Part shown: positions 44,395 to 52,832 of the stretch, in pieces | Layout of the letters: every line of letters starts with the position of its first letter | Numbering within the stretch: the first letter of the stretch is position 1 | Notes under the pieces: model-generated | What the model was told of the DNA's origin: nothing | The model's input: only the letters and a program-made list of their open reading frames with translations | The model's database searches: none | From: Halobacteriovorax sp. | GTDB taxonomy: Bacteria; Bdellovibrionota; Bacteriovoracia; Bacteriovoracales; Bacteriovoracaceae | Assembly: GCA_002720865.1 (NCBI GenBank) | Contig: PBIO01000020.1 | Location: forward strand, 1 to 64,000 | Length of the DNA stretch: 64,000 bases | Direction of reading: 5' to 3' | Program-made: the position numbers and the translations under genes

Positions 44395-45735
44395 TTAAAG
44401 AGAATACTTTTTAATTAACTTACAGCTCGAATCAATACCAGAGTCACATGATTGCCTTAGGTATTGTTTTGCCTCATTTCTGTCGCCATTTTTATACAAG
44501 AGCATTCCAGCATTATGACAAGACTTGAACTCTCCAAGTTTGCAGGCAAGCTTTGAGTACTCAAGACTTTTTCCTTTTTTTCCTCGGTCATAAAAACGAA
44601 TGCTCATTTCTTTACATCCTTTAGACTCCCCAAGCTCACAACCTCTTAAATAAAGTGAGTCACTCTTTTTCTTTAGCCTTGCGGCCTTTATACAAGCTAG
44701 TCCTAGGCCAAGCCCACAAGCTTTTTCAAAAGCTTTTCTAGAAACAAGCTTATCCTCTTTTTCTAAACTTCCTAAATTGTAACAAGACTTCTCATGATTC
44801 ATTCGGCATCCTTTCTTAGAGAATTCTTTGGCCTTATTTCGGTCACCAAGATCATAATAAATTTTAGCCACTTCAAAACAGCCTTCTTTGTAATCAGAAC
44901 GACAAGATTTAACGAGATAAGTTTGAGAAAGATATTGATTATTTTTATTTTGGTAGAGCTGCCCTAGCTTAAAACAAGCAGCACTTACTCCTGAGGCGCA
45001 ACCTCTTTCTAAATAAGTCATCGCGCGAGCTTCTTCACTATCATCCAATAATAAAAGACCGACGAAGTAACAGCCTTCCCCGTCTTCAGCTTTTTTTCCC
45101 TGACAAGTTAATTTAAAAAAGGCCATGGCCTTTCTGGTGTTACCATTTATTTTTTCTGTGATTCCTGCGTTAAAACAAGAATCCATATTTCCACCACGGC
45201 AGCCTCTATCAAAATAAGTTAAGGCTTTTTTGGAGTTACCCATTTGAAATTCGTATTTACCCATTTCATGACAGCGAAGAGCTTTTTTGGGAGTACAGGC
45301 TTTTTCCTCAAAAGCAGTATCTTTTGTAATCGCCTTTAAGTACTGGGCGTGAGTTTTTAAGAGTTTTTCATTCTTAATTTTTTTCTTAAACTCGGCGCTT
45401 GCATATTTAGTTTGCTGGCATTGTTTATGAGTTAAGGATGCTCTGACAAAGGCGCGGTAAAATTTCCCAACTTTCTCATCACAGCGTTCATGGAATTTAA
45501 CTTCTTTATGGGGAAAGTTACATTCTTTTAGCAAGCGATCAATCGCCATGCCTTCAGCTTTTAGATAGGCAATCTGGGTTGATTCTCCAGTCCCTTTTCC
45601 AGGAAACCAAATCCACCCACCGGCCTGGGTTCTCCCATCCTCTCTTGTCCACTTTTGCTTGTCACAATTGGCAGCCAGGAGATCTGCTGAATAAAAACTT
45701 ATAAGAATGAGAAATACGCTCCATAATCTTTTCAT
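44395..45735 (-). CDS. exported Sel1/Hcp-like Cys-rich repeat protein
   Basis: Signal peptide MKRLWSVFLILISFYSADLLA. Residues about 22-110 form a distinct domain (KWTREDGRTQAGGWIWF). From about residue 145 onward there are about eight Sel1-like repeats of 36 residues, each with a Cys pair: CHEMGKYEFQMGNSKKAL, CFNAGITEKINGNTRKAM, CFKLGQLYQNKNNQYLSQ, CYNLGSLEKEDKLVSRKA, CHNAGMLLYKNGDRNEAK. This matches the Hcp (Helicobacter cysteine-rich) fold in which each repeat is closed by a disulfide. Probably a periplasmic protein-binding scaffold. Confidence 0.85.
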   Translation of the reverse strand: MKRLWSVFLILISFYSADLLAANCDKQKWTREDGRTQAGGWIWFPGKGTGESTQIAYLKAEGMAIDRLLKECNFPHKEVKFHERCDEKVGKFYRAFVRASLTHKQCQQTKYASAEFKKKIKNEKLLKTHAQYLKAITKDTAFEEKACTPKKALRCHEMGKYEFQMGNSKKALTYFDRGCRGGNMDSCFNAGITEKINGNTRKAMAFFKLTCQGKKAEDGEGCYFVGLLLLDDSEEARAMTYLERGCASGVSAACFKLGQLYQNKNNQYLSQTYLVKSCRSDYKEGCFEVAKIYYDLGDRNKAKEFSKKGCRMNHEKSCYNLGSLEKEDKLVSRKAFEKACGLGLGLACIKAARLKKKSDSLYLRGCELGESKGCKEMSIRFYDRGKKGKSLEYSKLACKLGEFKSCHNAGMLLYKNGDRNEAKQYLRQSCDSGIDSSCKLIKKYSL

Positions 45736-45740
45736 ATGCA

Positions 45741-45754
45741 GTAAAGGCCTTTAC
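45741..45754. promoter_or_regulatory. perfect 14-base palindrome, candidate operator
   Basis: GTAAAGGCCTTTAC lies five bases upstream of the ATG of the Sel1-like gene (minus strand) and 48 bases before the start of the divergent lipoprotein gene (45803). The position fits an operator or a leader element for the leftward gene. Confidence 0.35.
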
Positions 45755-45802
45755 AATCATTTAATTACTGGACCATGTTAAGCAATTTTATTGTATGAGG
45801 CT

Positions 45803-46249
45803 ATGAAATCTAGACTAACAACACTTATAGTCATGACCCTTCTTTTGGGCTCATGTTCAACCATTCGTATTAAGGCAACTGGTGAAGCTTCCTCTGGAAA
45901 AGAGAAGCTTGGAAAGTTTGTTTATCGTAAAAGTATCAAAGTAGGTGCTGGGAATATCGTCTTTTGCGCCATTACCGGAATCTTTTACGGGGGCTGGTGT
46001 TGGACTTATTTAGGAATGCCAAATAGTGGGCATCGCAGCAAACTAAGAAAGGCCCTTATTGAAGACCTAAAAGCAAAGACCGGGCTTTCTAGCATAGACC
46101 TTGATAAGATTTCAATGCGCCGCCTTAGCTGGTCCAACGAGGCCTCTAGCCTAGAGCTTGATAGTGCAGTAAGCTCTCCAGCTCCAAAGTCCCCTAAAAG
46201 AAAGAAGAAAAAGTCTAGCTCAAGCGACTCGGAGGAATTTTTAAGATGA
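45803..46249 (+). CDS. lipoprotein with Lys/Ser-rich tail ending EEFLR
   Basis: I start at the ATG at 45803, giving MKSRLTTLIVMTLLLGSC (lipobox LGSC); the open frame begins four codons earlier. The middle has a hydrophobic stretch IVFCAITGIFYGGWCWTYLGM, which could be a membrane segment or hairpin. The C-terminal 20 residues run PKRKKKKSSSSDSEEFLR. The next gene starts in an ATGA overlap and its product ends with the same EEFLR after a similar Lys/Ser run. Function unknown. Confidence 0.72.
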   Translation: MKSRLTTLIVMTLLLGSCSTIRIKATGEASSGKEKLGKFVYRKSIKVGAGNIVFCAITGIFYGGWCWTYLGMPNSGHRSKLRKALIEDLKAKTGLSSIDLDKISMRRLSWSNEASSLELDSAVSSPAPKSPKRKKKKSSSSDSEEFLR

Positions 46250-46479
46250 AGCTCTTACTTATTGCCACTCTCTTTTTTTCCACAGTCTCTCAAGCGGACC
46301 CACTTAAAAAAGTTCTGAAAAGAAGTGATTATTGCTCCCCCCTTCAAAAGCTAACGGGTGGCTGTAAAAAGAAAAATAAAAAAGAAAATGATGAAACTCA
46401 AATGGAGTCTGATTCAAAAAAATCAAACTCCAAGTCTAAAAAGAAAAAAGAAGAGGAACCCGAAGAGTTCCTCAGGTAA
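46246..46479 (+). CDS. small exported protein with Lys/Ser-rich tail ending EEFLR
   Basis: Signal peptide MKLLLIATLFFSTVSQA, then about 30 residues with two Cys (SDYCSPLQKLTGGCKKK) and a highly charged tail (NSKSKKKKEEEPEEFLR). 77 residues. Overlaps the preceding lipoprotein gene by ATGA, so it is translated with it. Both proteins share the final five residues but use different codons for them. The gene ends one base before the convergent gene at 46481. Confidence 0.7.
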   Translation: MKLLLIATLFFSTVSQADPLKKVLKRSDYCSPLQKLTGGCKKKNKKENDETQMESDSKKSNSKSKKKKEEEPEEFLR

Positions 46480-46480
46480 G

Positions 46481-47224
46481 CTACCTTCTTGCATAGTTTT
46501 TGTTATGGATTCTTTTCCATTTATTAACCGAACTTTCTCTAGCATCCCAGTATTTATTTCTGACACTATCCTTAAATGATAAAACGCGGTGATAATCGGC
46601 CCTATCCTTATTCAAAATATCATTCGATTTTGCAAATTGACTTACGATATCGCTTAACTCGGCTTCAAGTTCTCGACCTTGCTTAGACTGTTCTGATAAA
46701 AAATATCTAAACTTGGGATAAGCTCGGTGATTTTGAACTGAGTATTTCTGTACATCAAACTTGCTCATTAAGTTTATGGCCTGATCGGCATTCATTTCTT
46801 TTCTAATGGCCGCAGGTTCTCTTTGTATTTGAACAATTGTTTCCGTTGTATGAGAGCCTGGCTCAATATTAGAAATCTTTTGAAGAATCTCTTCACGCAT
46901 ATCTGAAAGTTTCTGATTAAAGTAACCACGCTCTAGTGCGTTTGGGTTATTTTGTTTATCTAAGATGATACGTATTCCTTGAGCATTCACTGATTTCATT
47001 CGGCTCATCTCGCTCTTCATTGATCTCATTTCTTTTAATAGAAAATAATTAAATGCTCCCATAACAATAAAGGAGCACAGAATAAATCCTTTTAAACTTA
47101 CCCCGACGATCTTATCTGGATAAAGATTCCCAAGGCGACTAATATGACTCTGCGGTTCCACCAAGTCTTTTTTTGCCCCTTTGGGTTTAGTATTCGCTCT
47201 CTTTTGAACTTCTTTTGAATTCAT
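46481..47224 (-). CDS. membrane-anchored coiled-coil protein, unknown
   Basis: Basic cytoplasmic N-terminus of about 40 residues (NTKPKGAKKDL), one transmembrane helix (GFILCSFIVMGAFNYFLL), then an extended helical region with coiled-coil character (EMRSMKSEMSRMKSVN, RGYFNQKLSDMREEILQKI) and a second helical block near the C-terminus (EQSKQGRELEAELSDIVSQF). Type II topology would place most of the protein in the periplasm. No family recognised. The 288-base gap upstream contains the structured element at 47.3 kb. Confidence 0.7.
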   Translation of the reverse strand: MNSKEVQKRANTKPKGAKKDLVEPQSHISRLGNLYPDKIVGVSLKGFILCSFIVMGAFNYFLLKEMRSMKSEMSRMKSVNAQGIRIILDKQNNPNALERGYFNQKLSDMREEILQKISNIEPGSHTTETIVQIQREPAAIRKEMNADQAINLMSKFDVQKYSVQNHRAYPKFRYFLSEQSKQGRELEAELSDIVSQFAKSNDILNKDRADYHRVLSFKDSVRNKYWDARESSVNKWKRIHNKNYARR

Positions 47225-47308
47225 AATTCCCCCTATTAAATCTCTTTGATCTATTTTAAAACTGCTTTTACTTAGGACCTATGAATTGGAGTTATTAGCT
47301 ATTTAACG

Positions 47309-47448
47309 AGTTATACTATGCCTCCTCCAACAGGCAACCGGAGTACCTGAGTATAACTGGTGGTTTTATCTGTGGGGCAATCCTCCGAGCCCCCTTGTAA
47401 TCCGAGATTTCGCCCACTTTTTGAGGTAGTAAATCTTGCCGAAAACCA
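47309..47448. ncRNA. candidate structured RNA or cis-regulatory element
   Basis: In the 288-base gap between divergent genes (46481-47224 minus; 47513-48823 plus). Visible pairings: A-GTTATACT (47309-47317) with AGTATAAC-T (47350-47358), 9 bp; TGGTTTT (47361-47367) with AAAACCA (47442-47448), 7 bp; inside that GTGGG (47372-47376) with CCCAC (47413-47417). GGGGC (47374-47378) can instead pair with GCCCC (47389-47393), so two folds compete. A third, rod-like fold is also possible (GGCAA 47333 with TTGCC 47436; TACCT 47344 with AGGTA 47424). Riboswitch-like leader, 6S-like RNA or protein site are all open; I could not match a known class. Strand not determined. Confidence 0.4.
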
Positions 47449-47512
47449 TGTTTTTTCAAGTACTTATAAATAGGCGTTAGTTTTTATCGCAGATTGAAAT
47501 AAAATAAATGTC

Positions 47513-48823
47513 ATGAGAGTAATCAGCCGCACCCTATTTGTAGTTTTCCTTCTAATGTTCACGATCTCCTGTAAAGAGAATCCGGCGAACAACACTCTAA
47601 CTGGTGAATATAATCCCGACGATTATAAAGACGAAGCCAATCCGGAATATGAACCGGAGGAAGATACGTGGCTGAATGAAGCTAGAGATCTAACTCAAGA
47701 CTTCACTGAGTTTCCAACTAGTGATGGTATGAATCGCTATATTGAAAATGCGACAGGACCACCTAATAATCCTTGTCCGGATGGAATGATCCCAGACTCT
47801 TGGGATAATTCAGTTGGACCTACAGGAAAAGAATTAAGCCCAGCTGCGGTTGGAGTTAGACGTGTCCTCGCTTCTTTTTATCAATCATGTAAGGCCATAG
47901 ATATAACCCTTGATGCTTCTACGCCAAATTTAAAAGGTGTAGTTAAAGCTAAGAGCTTTGGAGGTCAAAAAGGTGTCTCCGGTGGTTACTTAAGAAAAAT
48001 CACTGATACAAATGCTTTTGTTAACTCACATGCAGTTCTTAAAAGACTTAAGGGTGATTCAAGTTACCCTGGCAAAAGCTGTAAGGACATGACTAAGATG
48101 CCACCGATTTATGGTTATGGTTCAAGAGCTTATCCTAATAAAAGTGGTACTGTGAAAATTTTTAAGAAAGGCGGCGGTGTTGCTAGTGGCTCTCAGCCAG
48201 CTGCAGGTATCGACTGTTCAGCTTTTATTTCTATGGCCCTTGGATCTCAAGGTTTAAAGATTAATAAAAGTAGTGGACCTTTTACTGATATCACCACACG
48301 TTCGTTCCATAGTCAAATCAACCGTTCAGGTAGCTGTCTCAAGAAAGCTACTATGACTCCAGAGGCCCCAGTTAAGTCAGGAGATATTATCAACGTGGCC
48401 GGTAGTCATATGGTAATGATAGACTCGGTTGGAGAGGACCCACTTGGAATTGAAAAAGCCGCAGCAGCTGGAAACTGTAATTCTATTACACCTAAAAAGT
48501 TTAATTTTACCTATATTCATAGTGGTGCTATAAAAGGGTCATATGGTCCTAGTAGAGTGAAGGCCAATCTTCACTCTGGCGGTTCAATGTGGAATAATTT
48601 AAGAGTCATGGCCGTAAAAATGTGCCAAAATAAAATAAAGAACGATGGCTCGCCAGTTAACTCTGGATCAATTAGAGGTGTTGCTTCTAAATTTACCATC
48701 ACTCGCCATCAAACTTCTGATCCGAAATGTGTATCGGACAAAAGAATTAAAATCGAAGGTGAAGAGTGTATTAATAAGTGTAGTAATCTTTCTATGGATG
48801 AGAAATATGAAGAAGAGTCTTAG
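47513..48823 (+). CDS. NlpC/P60-like lipoprotein, putative peptidoglycan hydrolase
   Basis: Lipoprotein signal MRVISRTLFVVFLLMFTISC, then an acidic linker (EYNPDDYKDEANPEYEPEEDT). Residues about 135-330 contain the NlpC/P60-type pattern: catalytic Cys in AAGIDCSAFISMALGSQG (about residue 240), then VKSGDIINVAGSHMVMIDSVG with the His, about 65 residues later. Extra Cys residues at the end (CVSDKRIKIEGEECINKC) suggest disulfides. Cleavage of cell-wall peptides is the best guess. The 3' end overlaps the next gene's start by 17 bases. Confidence 0.78.
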   Translation: MRVISRTLFVVFLLMFTISCKENPANNTLTGEYNPDDYKDEANPEYEPEEDTWLNEARDLTQDFTEFPTSDGMNRYIENATGPPNNPCPDGMIPDSWDNSVGPTGKELSPAAVGVRRVLASFYQSCKAIDITLDASTPNLKGVVKAKSFGGQKGVSGGYLRKITDTNAFVNSHAVLKRLKGDSSYPGKSCKDMTKMPPIYGYGSRAYPNKSGTVKIFKKGGGVASGSQPAAGIDCSAFISMALGSQGLKINKSSGPFTDITTRSFHSQINRSGSCLKKATMTPEAPVKSGDIINVAGSHMVMIDSVGEDPLGIEKAAAAGNCNSITPKKFNFTYIHSGAIKGSYGPSRVKANLHSGGSMWNNLRVMAVKMCQNKIKNDGSPVNSGSIRGVASKFTITRHQTSDPKCVSDKRIKIEGEECINKCSNLSMDEKYEEES

Positions 48824-49286
48824 TCTAATTATAGGAATACTTTTTAGTGCAAATGCCTTTGCCTTAAGTTGCCCTAGCAGCAAAACACCGAAAGATGTGG
48901 CCATGGATATGATCCGGGCTGAACTTGGAGGTATCGTACTCGAAGAGAATGCTGAGTCCGACTGTCTTGACCAAAAGAAGTTCCCTCACCTTCTTATCCA
49001 AAGCGATTTTAGTAATGACGAAGCCACAAAGGTTGATGCTGTTGTTAAACATCTAGAGGATGTAAAAATTATTAAGGTAGAACTCACCAGTAAAGAAACG
49101 CATTCATATAAGGCCATCTTTGAAGTAAAGATTAAGGATGAAAAAACCGGAATTTATGCAACGACAACCGATAAGATTCGCTTCTTTTTATATACGGACA
49201 AAGAGAATCACAAGGTCTTTGGCTGCGGAGGTGTAACTGAACACCCAAGCAAGGTTATGGTTTTAAAGTCCTGTTTACCTAAATAA
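48807..49286 (+). CDS. exported protein of unknown function
   Basis: ATG at 48807 preceded by GGATGAG, giving signal peptide MKKSLSLIIGILFSANAFA. The upstream open frame overlaps the NlpC-like gene in another phase and is not coding. The mature 140 residues are mixed alpha/beta with paired Cys (LSCPSSKTPKDVAMDMI, ESDCLDQKKFPHLL, VFGCGGVTEHPS, LKSCLPK). No family recognised. Start overlaps the end of the preceding lipoprotein gene, so the two are coupled. Confidence 0.75.
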   Translation: MKKSLSLIIGILFSANAFALSCPSSKTPKDVAMDMIRAELGGIVLEENAESDCLDQKKFPHLLIQSDFSNDEATKVDAVVKHLEDVKIIKVELTSKETHSYKAIFEVKIKDEKTGIYATTTDKIRFFLYTDKENHKVFGCGGVTEHPSKVMVLKSCLPK

Positions 49287-49287
49287 T

Positions 49288-50460
49288 TTATTGCTCTAAT
49301 GCGGCCATCCCGGCCGCTAGATTTAAATCTAATCCCATATTTTTAAAAGACATCCCTAGAGCGTACAAGGCTCGAATAATATTTTGAGGTCTACATTGTT
49401 GTCCCATCTGCCCTATTCTGATGATATCTAATCCAAAGGCTCCAGAGATTTCTACATAATAGGCCTTAATCATATGTTCGATAAGGTCATGTGAGTTTAT
49501 TCCTTGAGGCAGCTTTATGGCCAAGACTGAATTAAGTCGAAACTCCTCCGGTATAAAAAGCTCTAGACCCATAGACTCAATTCCTTTTTGAAGATCTTTG
49601 GAGCTATTCAAATGCCTTTCAAACCGACTCTCTAAACTCTCCAAACAAATCAATCGAAGAGCTTCATGAAGGGCCAATATACCTGGAACGGGCGCAGTAT
49701 AATGGTATTTTTTGTCATTCCAAAAGCCGTAAGCTTTTCTGGCATCGAGACACCAATGGGGACAGGGCACCTTTCGGCTTTCGATCTCTTTCCAAGCCTT
49801 ATCAGAAAAAGCGATTAGGGACACACCCGGAATAGAAGAAAGACCTTTTTGACCGCCAGTCACGACGACATCTAGCTTCCACTCGTCCATAGGGAGTTCC
49901 ATTGTTGAAAGTGTACATACAGCATCAACAATAGTTAAAACATTTTTAGAATGAGCGAGTAGAGCTATTTCTTTTAAGTTTATATTTTTAAGCCCGCAAG
50001 AAGTTTCACCTTGAGTAATTGTTATAACATCATAATCATTTTGATTAAGTTCTTTCTCAACTTCTTCTTTCGTAAAAGGTTTATAGTCATTATTTTCTAA
50101 AATAGTAACATCCCCACCAACGGCCGTGGCCATCTCCGCAAAACGCCCACTAAAAGTTCCCATCTTAAGAACTAGAATTTTTCTCCCGCTCCAAACTAAA
50201 TTACTAATGGCCATTTCCATGGCCGCTGAGGCGGGCCCGGAAATACCTAGAATCTTTTTACTTTTAGTTTGAAAAGTATAGGCCGCCATTAATTTCACTC
50301 GATCAATTACTTGATTCATTGTATCGCCTAAATGATTAATCACCACCCCATTGGCCTGAGAGACGATATTCGGGATGGGAACAGGTCCTGCACCCATTAA
50401 CAAGAGCGGTTCATCAGGGATTATTTCAGCTAAGGGAAGATCTTTTGGGGGATTTATCAT
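49288..50460 (-). CDS. class V aminotransferase, alanine-glyoxylate/serine-pyruvate type
   Basis: PLP-dependent enzyme. GPVPIPNIV at the N-terminus matches the family GPxxV start, GISGPASAAMEMAI binds the cofactor phosphate region, IVDAVCTLSTMEL has the Asp that contacts the PLP pyridine, and TGGQKGLSSIPGVSLIAFS carries the Schiff-base Lys. YTAPVPGILALHEALRL is the substrate loop. 390 residues, usual length. Likely transfers amino groups between serine or alanine and glyoxylate or pyruvate. No obvious ribosome-binding site precedes the listed ATG. Confidence 0.87.
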   Translation of the reverse strand: MINPPKDLPLAEIIPDEPLLLMGAGPVPIPNIVSQANGVVINHLGDTMNQVIDRVKLMAAYTFQTKSKKILGISGPASAAMEMAISNLVWSGRKILVLKMGTFSGRFAEMATAVGGDVTILENNDYKPFTKEEVEKELNQNDYDVITITQGETSCGLKNINLKEIALLAHSKNVLTIVDAVCTLSTMELPMDEWKLDVVVTGGQKGLSSIPGVSLIAFSDKAWKEIESRKVPCPHWCLDARKAYGFWNDKKYHYTAPVPGILALHEALRLICLESLESRFERHLNSSKDLQKGIESMGLELFIPEEFRLNSVLAIKLPQGINSHDLIEHMIKAYYVEISGAFGLDIIRIGQMGQQCRPQNIIRALYALGMSFKNMGLDLNLAAGMAALEQ

Positions 50461-50535
50461 AACTAGATTTTAAACTACTCAAATGAAAACATCAAAGCTA
50501 AGATTTTATAAACGTTTCTGATCAAGGAAAAAATA

Positions 50536-50964
50536 ATGCTTAAAACTGTGACTCTAATTAGCTTACTCTTTATGACAAATCTTAGCGCTTATGAAATTAC
50601 AAAAGAGATGATCTCATTTAAGTATCAACCAACAGAGCTTCCTGCCTCAAAATGCACCCACGAAATAACAAACCCCATGAGCGGCTCGTGGACAGTAAAA
50701 TGTCCTTTTTTTAATACTGTAAAAGAATTCAGTGTTCATTTAAGAGCTAGACTTTACGAGAAGAACTATAAGCCTAGACATCGTTATGAAGTTTTATACT
50801 GGGTCACCAATAGAATTGAGGACAGACCAGTTAGAGAGTTTACAGGCACTACTCTATGGTTCAACTTTGAAGATAAAACAATTCCTCATAGCGTACGTTT
50901 AGGTCAGCATGTGGATAATAGCTATGCCAGTTTAGATTTGAAGTTAAACTTACTTAAGAAATAA
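50536..50964 (+). CDS. small exported protein, unknown
   Basis: Signal peptide MLKTVTLISLLFMTNLSA with AAGGAAAA upstream. The mature 124 residues are rich in beta strands and aromatic residues (ITNPMSGSWTVKCPFFNTV, RHRYEVLYWVTNRI, GTTLWFNFED) and include two Cys (ASKCTHEIT, TVKCPFFN) that may form a disulfide. No family recognised. Ends one base before the aquaporin gene on the opposite strand. Confidence 0.7.
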   Translation: MLKTVTLISLLFMTNLSAYEITKEMISFKYQPTELPASKCTHEITNPMSGSWTVKCPFFNTVKEFSVHLRARLYEKNYKPRHRYEVLYWVTNRIEDRPVREFTGTTLWFNFEDKTIPHSVRLGQHVDNSYASLDLKLNLLKK

Positions 50965-51651
50965 TTAGCAACAACCGTGACCGTCGTGGTTTTCTCTTTG
51001 ACATCGAACCCACTCGTAAACCAGTGCTCCAACAATTGCACCTAGTATTGGGGCTGCTATATATAGCCAAAGAATAGAGTATTCTCCCGAGGCTAAGGCA
51101 GGAGCAATTGATCTGGCAGGGTTCATAGAGGCTTTTGTTAGCGGGCCTCCAACAAAGGCGCAAAGAGCTACCGTTGAACCAATTGCAATGCCAGCAAGCT
51201 CCCCTACGGCCCTTGAATCAGTTGCCACAGAAATAATCACAAACATAAGGGCAAAGCTTAAAATAAACTCTACGAGAAATCCTGCACCAACACCTGTACT
51301 TAATCCAGTTGCACCAAACTGATGTTCAGCTCCCCAGATAATATAGTGAACAAATGAGGCTAAAAGCGCTCCAGCAATTTGAAAAAGTATATAACCTAAG
51401 ACTCTTTTTCCTGGAAATCTTTTAACAACCCAAAAAGCTATTGTGACGGCGGGGTTAAAATGGGCTCCTGAAATATGTCCAACGGCGTAGATCATTATAG
51501 AGACCGCGCCCCCCCAAATAATAGGAACAAAAGATCCATTATAGGTAGGGTTTAATTCAGCTAAAACCATAGAGCCACAACCAAAAAAAACGAGAAAGAA
51601 TGTTCCTATAAACTCTGCTATATATTGAGGAAGCTCATGCCTAATCTTCAT
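50965..51651 (-). CDS. aquaporin (MIP family)
   Basis: Six-helix inner-membrane channel with both half-helix NPA motifs: GAHFNPAVTIAFW and ASMNPARSIAPAL. The selectivity-filter Arg follows the second NPA. The residue context (SMNPARSIAPAL, YIAEFIGTFFLVFFGCGSMV) is closer to water-selective AqpZ than to glycerol facilitators. 228 residues. The C-terminus has a His/Cys-rich end (RENHDGHGCC). It overlaps the upstream C26-like gene by 4 bases, so both are transcribed together. Confidence 0.93.
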   Translation of the reverse strand: MKIRHELPQYIAEFIGTFFLVFFGCGSMVLAELNPTYNGSFVPIIWGGAVSIMIYAVGHISGAHFNPAVTIAFWVVKRFPGKRVLGYILFQIAGALLASFVHYIIWGAEHQFGATGLSTGVGAGFLVEFILSFALMFVIISVATDSRAVGELAGIAIGSTVALCAFVGGPLTKASMNPARSIAPALASGEYSILWLYIAAPILGAIVGALVYEWVRCQRENHDGHGCC

Positions 51652-52721
51652 CTTAAAAACCTTTCAACTAAATTTGTACAGCTAGGCCCTAATACCCTCA
51701 CTTCTTTAACAAAAGCAGAGTATTTAACCATTCCGGCCATCATATCTTCACCATCCTTATTATGCATCATTTCTGGATGAAATTGAAAGGTTAGACCAAG
51801 TCCATTTTTAAATTGATATCCTTCGACCACATGATTGACTCCTTTACCTGTTTCAGAGTTAATCATGACGTCTGCAGTTCCCGCTTTAACCGCCTGATGA
51901 TGATAGCTATAAATATCCACTTCATCCTGACCACCGACAAAAGCTCGCATTAGGTTTTTATCCTCTTTTACAATCTTAACCTTATGCCACACATCTAAAT
52001 GTTCATCGGTAACACCGTCTTTAAAAATATCCTGGGAGAGCTTCCCTCCCTTGGCAACGAAGCAAATCTGAGAGCCTCTGCAAATACCGTAATAGACGCC
52101 GCGTTTTTTTTGAATATATCTTTTGATCAATTTTACTTCTGACAGGTCTCGAGTAGGAACAACTTCTTTAGCATTGGCATAGGTAAGCTTCTCATTATAA
52201 AGAGTTGGATCTACATCCTCTCCTCCCATTCCAAAAAGCGAATCAAAAGTTCCAGCGATTAAGTCTCTAAATTCAGCGGCCTGATTCTTAGATAAAGATA
52301 CATCTACGCTAATAGGCAGGATATGTGTGATTCCCCCATATTTAGAGATAGGGTTTATAAAGTCCCAAATTCGATAATACTTTGGCTGATAATCATTAAA
52401 CTTATTGGCCATAAGGAGAAAGCTAGGCCTTGGAGAATTTTTTAATCCATCAATTGAAATATACTCATACTTCATTCCAGATAACATTTCTTTGGTAACT
52501 TTATGCCTTTGTCTGGCAGCATCGAGGTCTTTTGTTCGATAAAGAGCGTCCCTATATCTCTTTATGGCTTTTTCAGGGCTCTCCCCTTTAAGAACTGGTA
52601 AGACCATCCCCGGATGTTTGGGATGTGGCTTCCAGCTAATAAGCGCATCGATGTCTCCGGCCATTGCGGCATTAAGAAGTACGATGAATAATATCAAGCC
52701 CTTAAACAAGAATTTGCTCAT
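51648..52721 (-). CDS. exported class I glutamine amidotransferase-like hydrolase (C26)
   Basis: Signal peptide MSKFLFKGLILFIVLLNAAMA, then a peptidase C26/GATase-like domain: FGMGGEDVDPTLYN (the family GG-D segment), nucleophile Cys in YYGICRGSQICFVAKGG, KIVKEDKNLM, and the His-Glu pair in LTFQFHPEMMHNKDG. The layout resembles PuuD-type gamma-glutamyl hydrolases, but the protein is exported, so a role in gamma-glutamyl peptide or polyglutamate breakdown is more likely than GABA metabolism. 357 residues; the first about 100 are extra. Coupled with the aquaporin gene. Confidence 0.82.
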   Translation of the reverse strand: MSKFLFKGLILFIVLLNAAMAGDIDALISWKPHPKHPGMVLPVLKGESPEKAIKRYRDALYRTKDLDAARQRHKVTKEMLSGMKYEYISIDGLKNSPRPSFLLMANKFNDYQPKYYRIWDFINPISKYGGITHILPISVDVSLSKNQAAEFRDLIAGTFDSLFGMGGEDVDPTLYNEKLTYANAKEVVPTRDLSEVKLIKRYIQKKRGVYYGICRGSQICFVAKGGKLSQDIFKDGVTDEHLDVWHKVKIVKEDKNLMRAFVGGQDEVDIYSYHHQAVKAGTADVMINSETGKGVNHVVEGYQFKNGLGLTFQFHPEMMHNKDGEDMMAGMVKYSAFVKEVRVLGPSCTNLVERFLR

Positions 52722-52832
52722 AGTTTCTTTTCGGCTTCGACGTCAAAAACTATGACGAAAAAAAAATCTGCAAGAGGTTGAAATCCTTACAATTTACCCC
52801 TACTCGGAAGCAAAATAGACCATAATCCCTCC

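Noticed and set aside
47309-47448. 6S, tmRNA, SRP or RNase P RNA
   Set aside because: None of the conserved cores I know for tmRNA, SRP or RNase P are present; 6S could not be excluded but its conserved bubble sequences were not recognised.
48645-48806. 5' extension of the frame at 48807
   Set aside because: Overlaps the NlpC-like coding sequence in another phase; the signal peptide begins at 48807.
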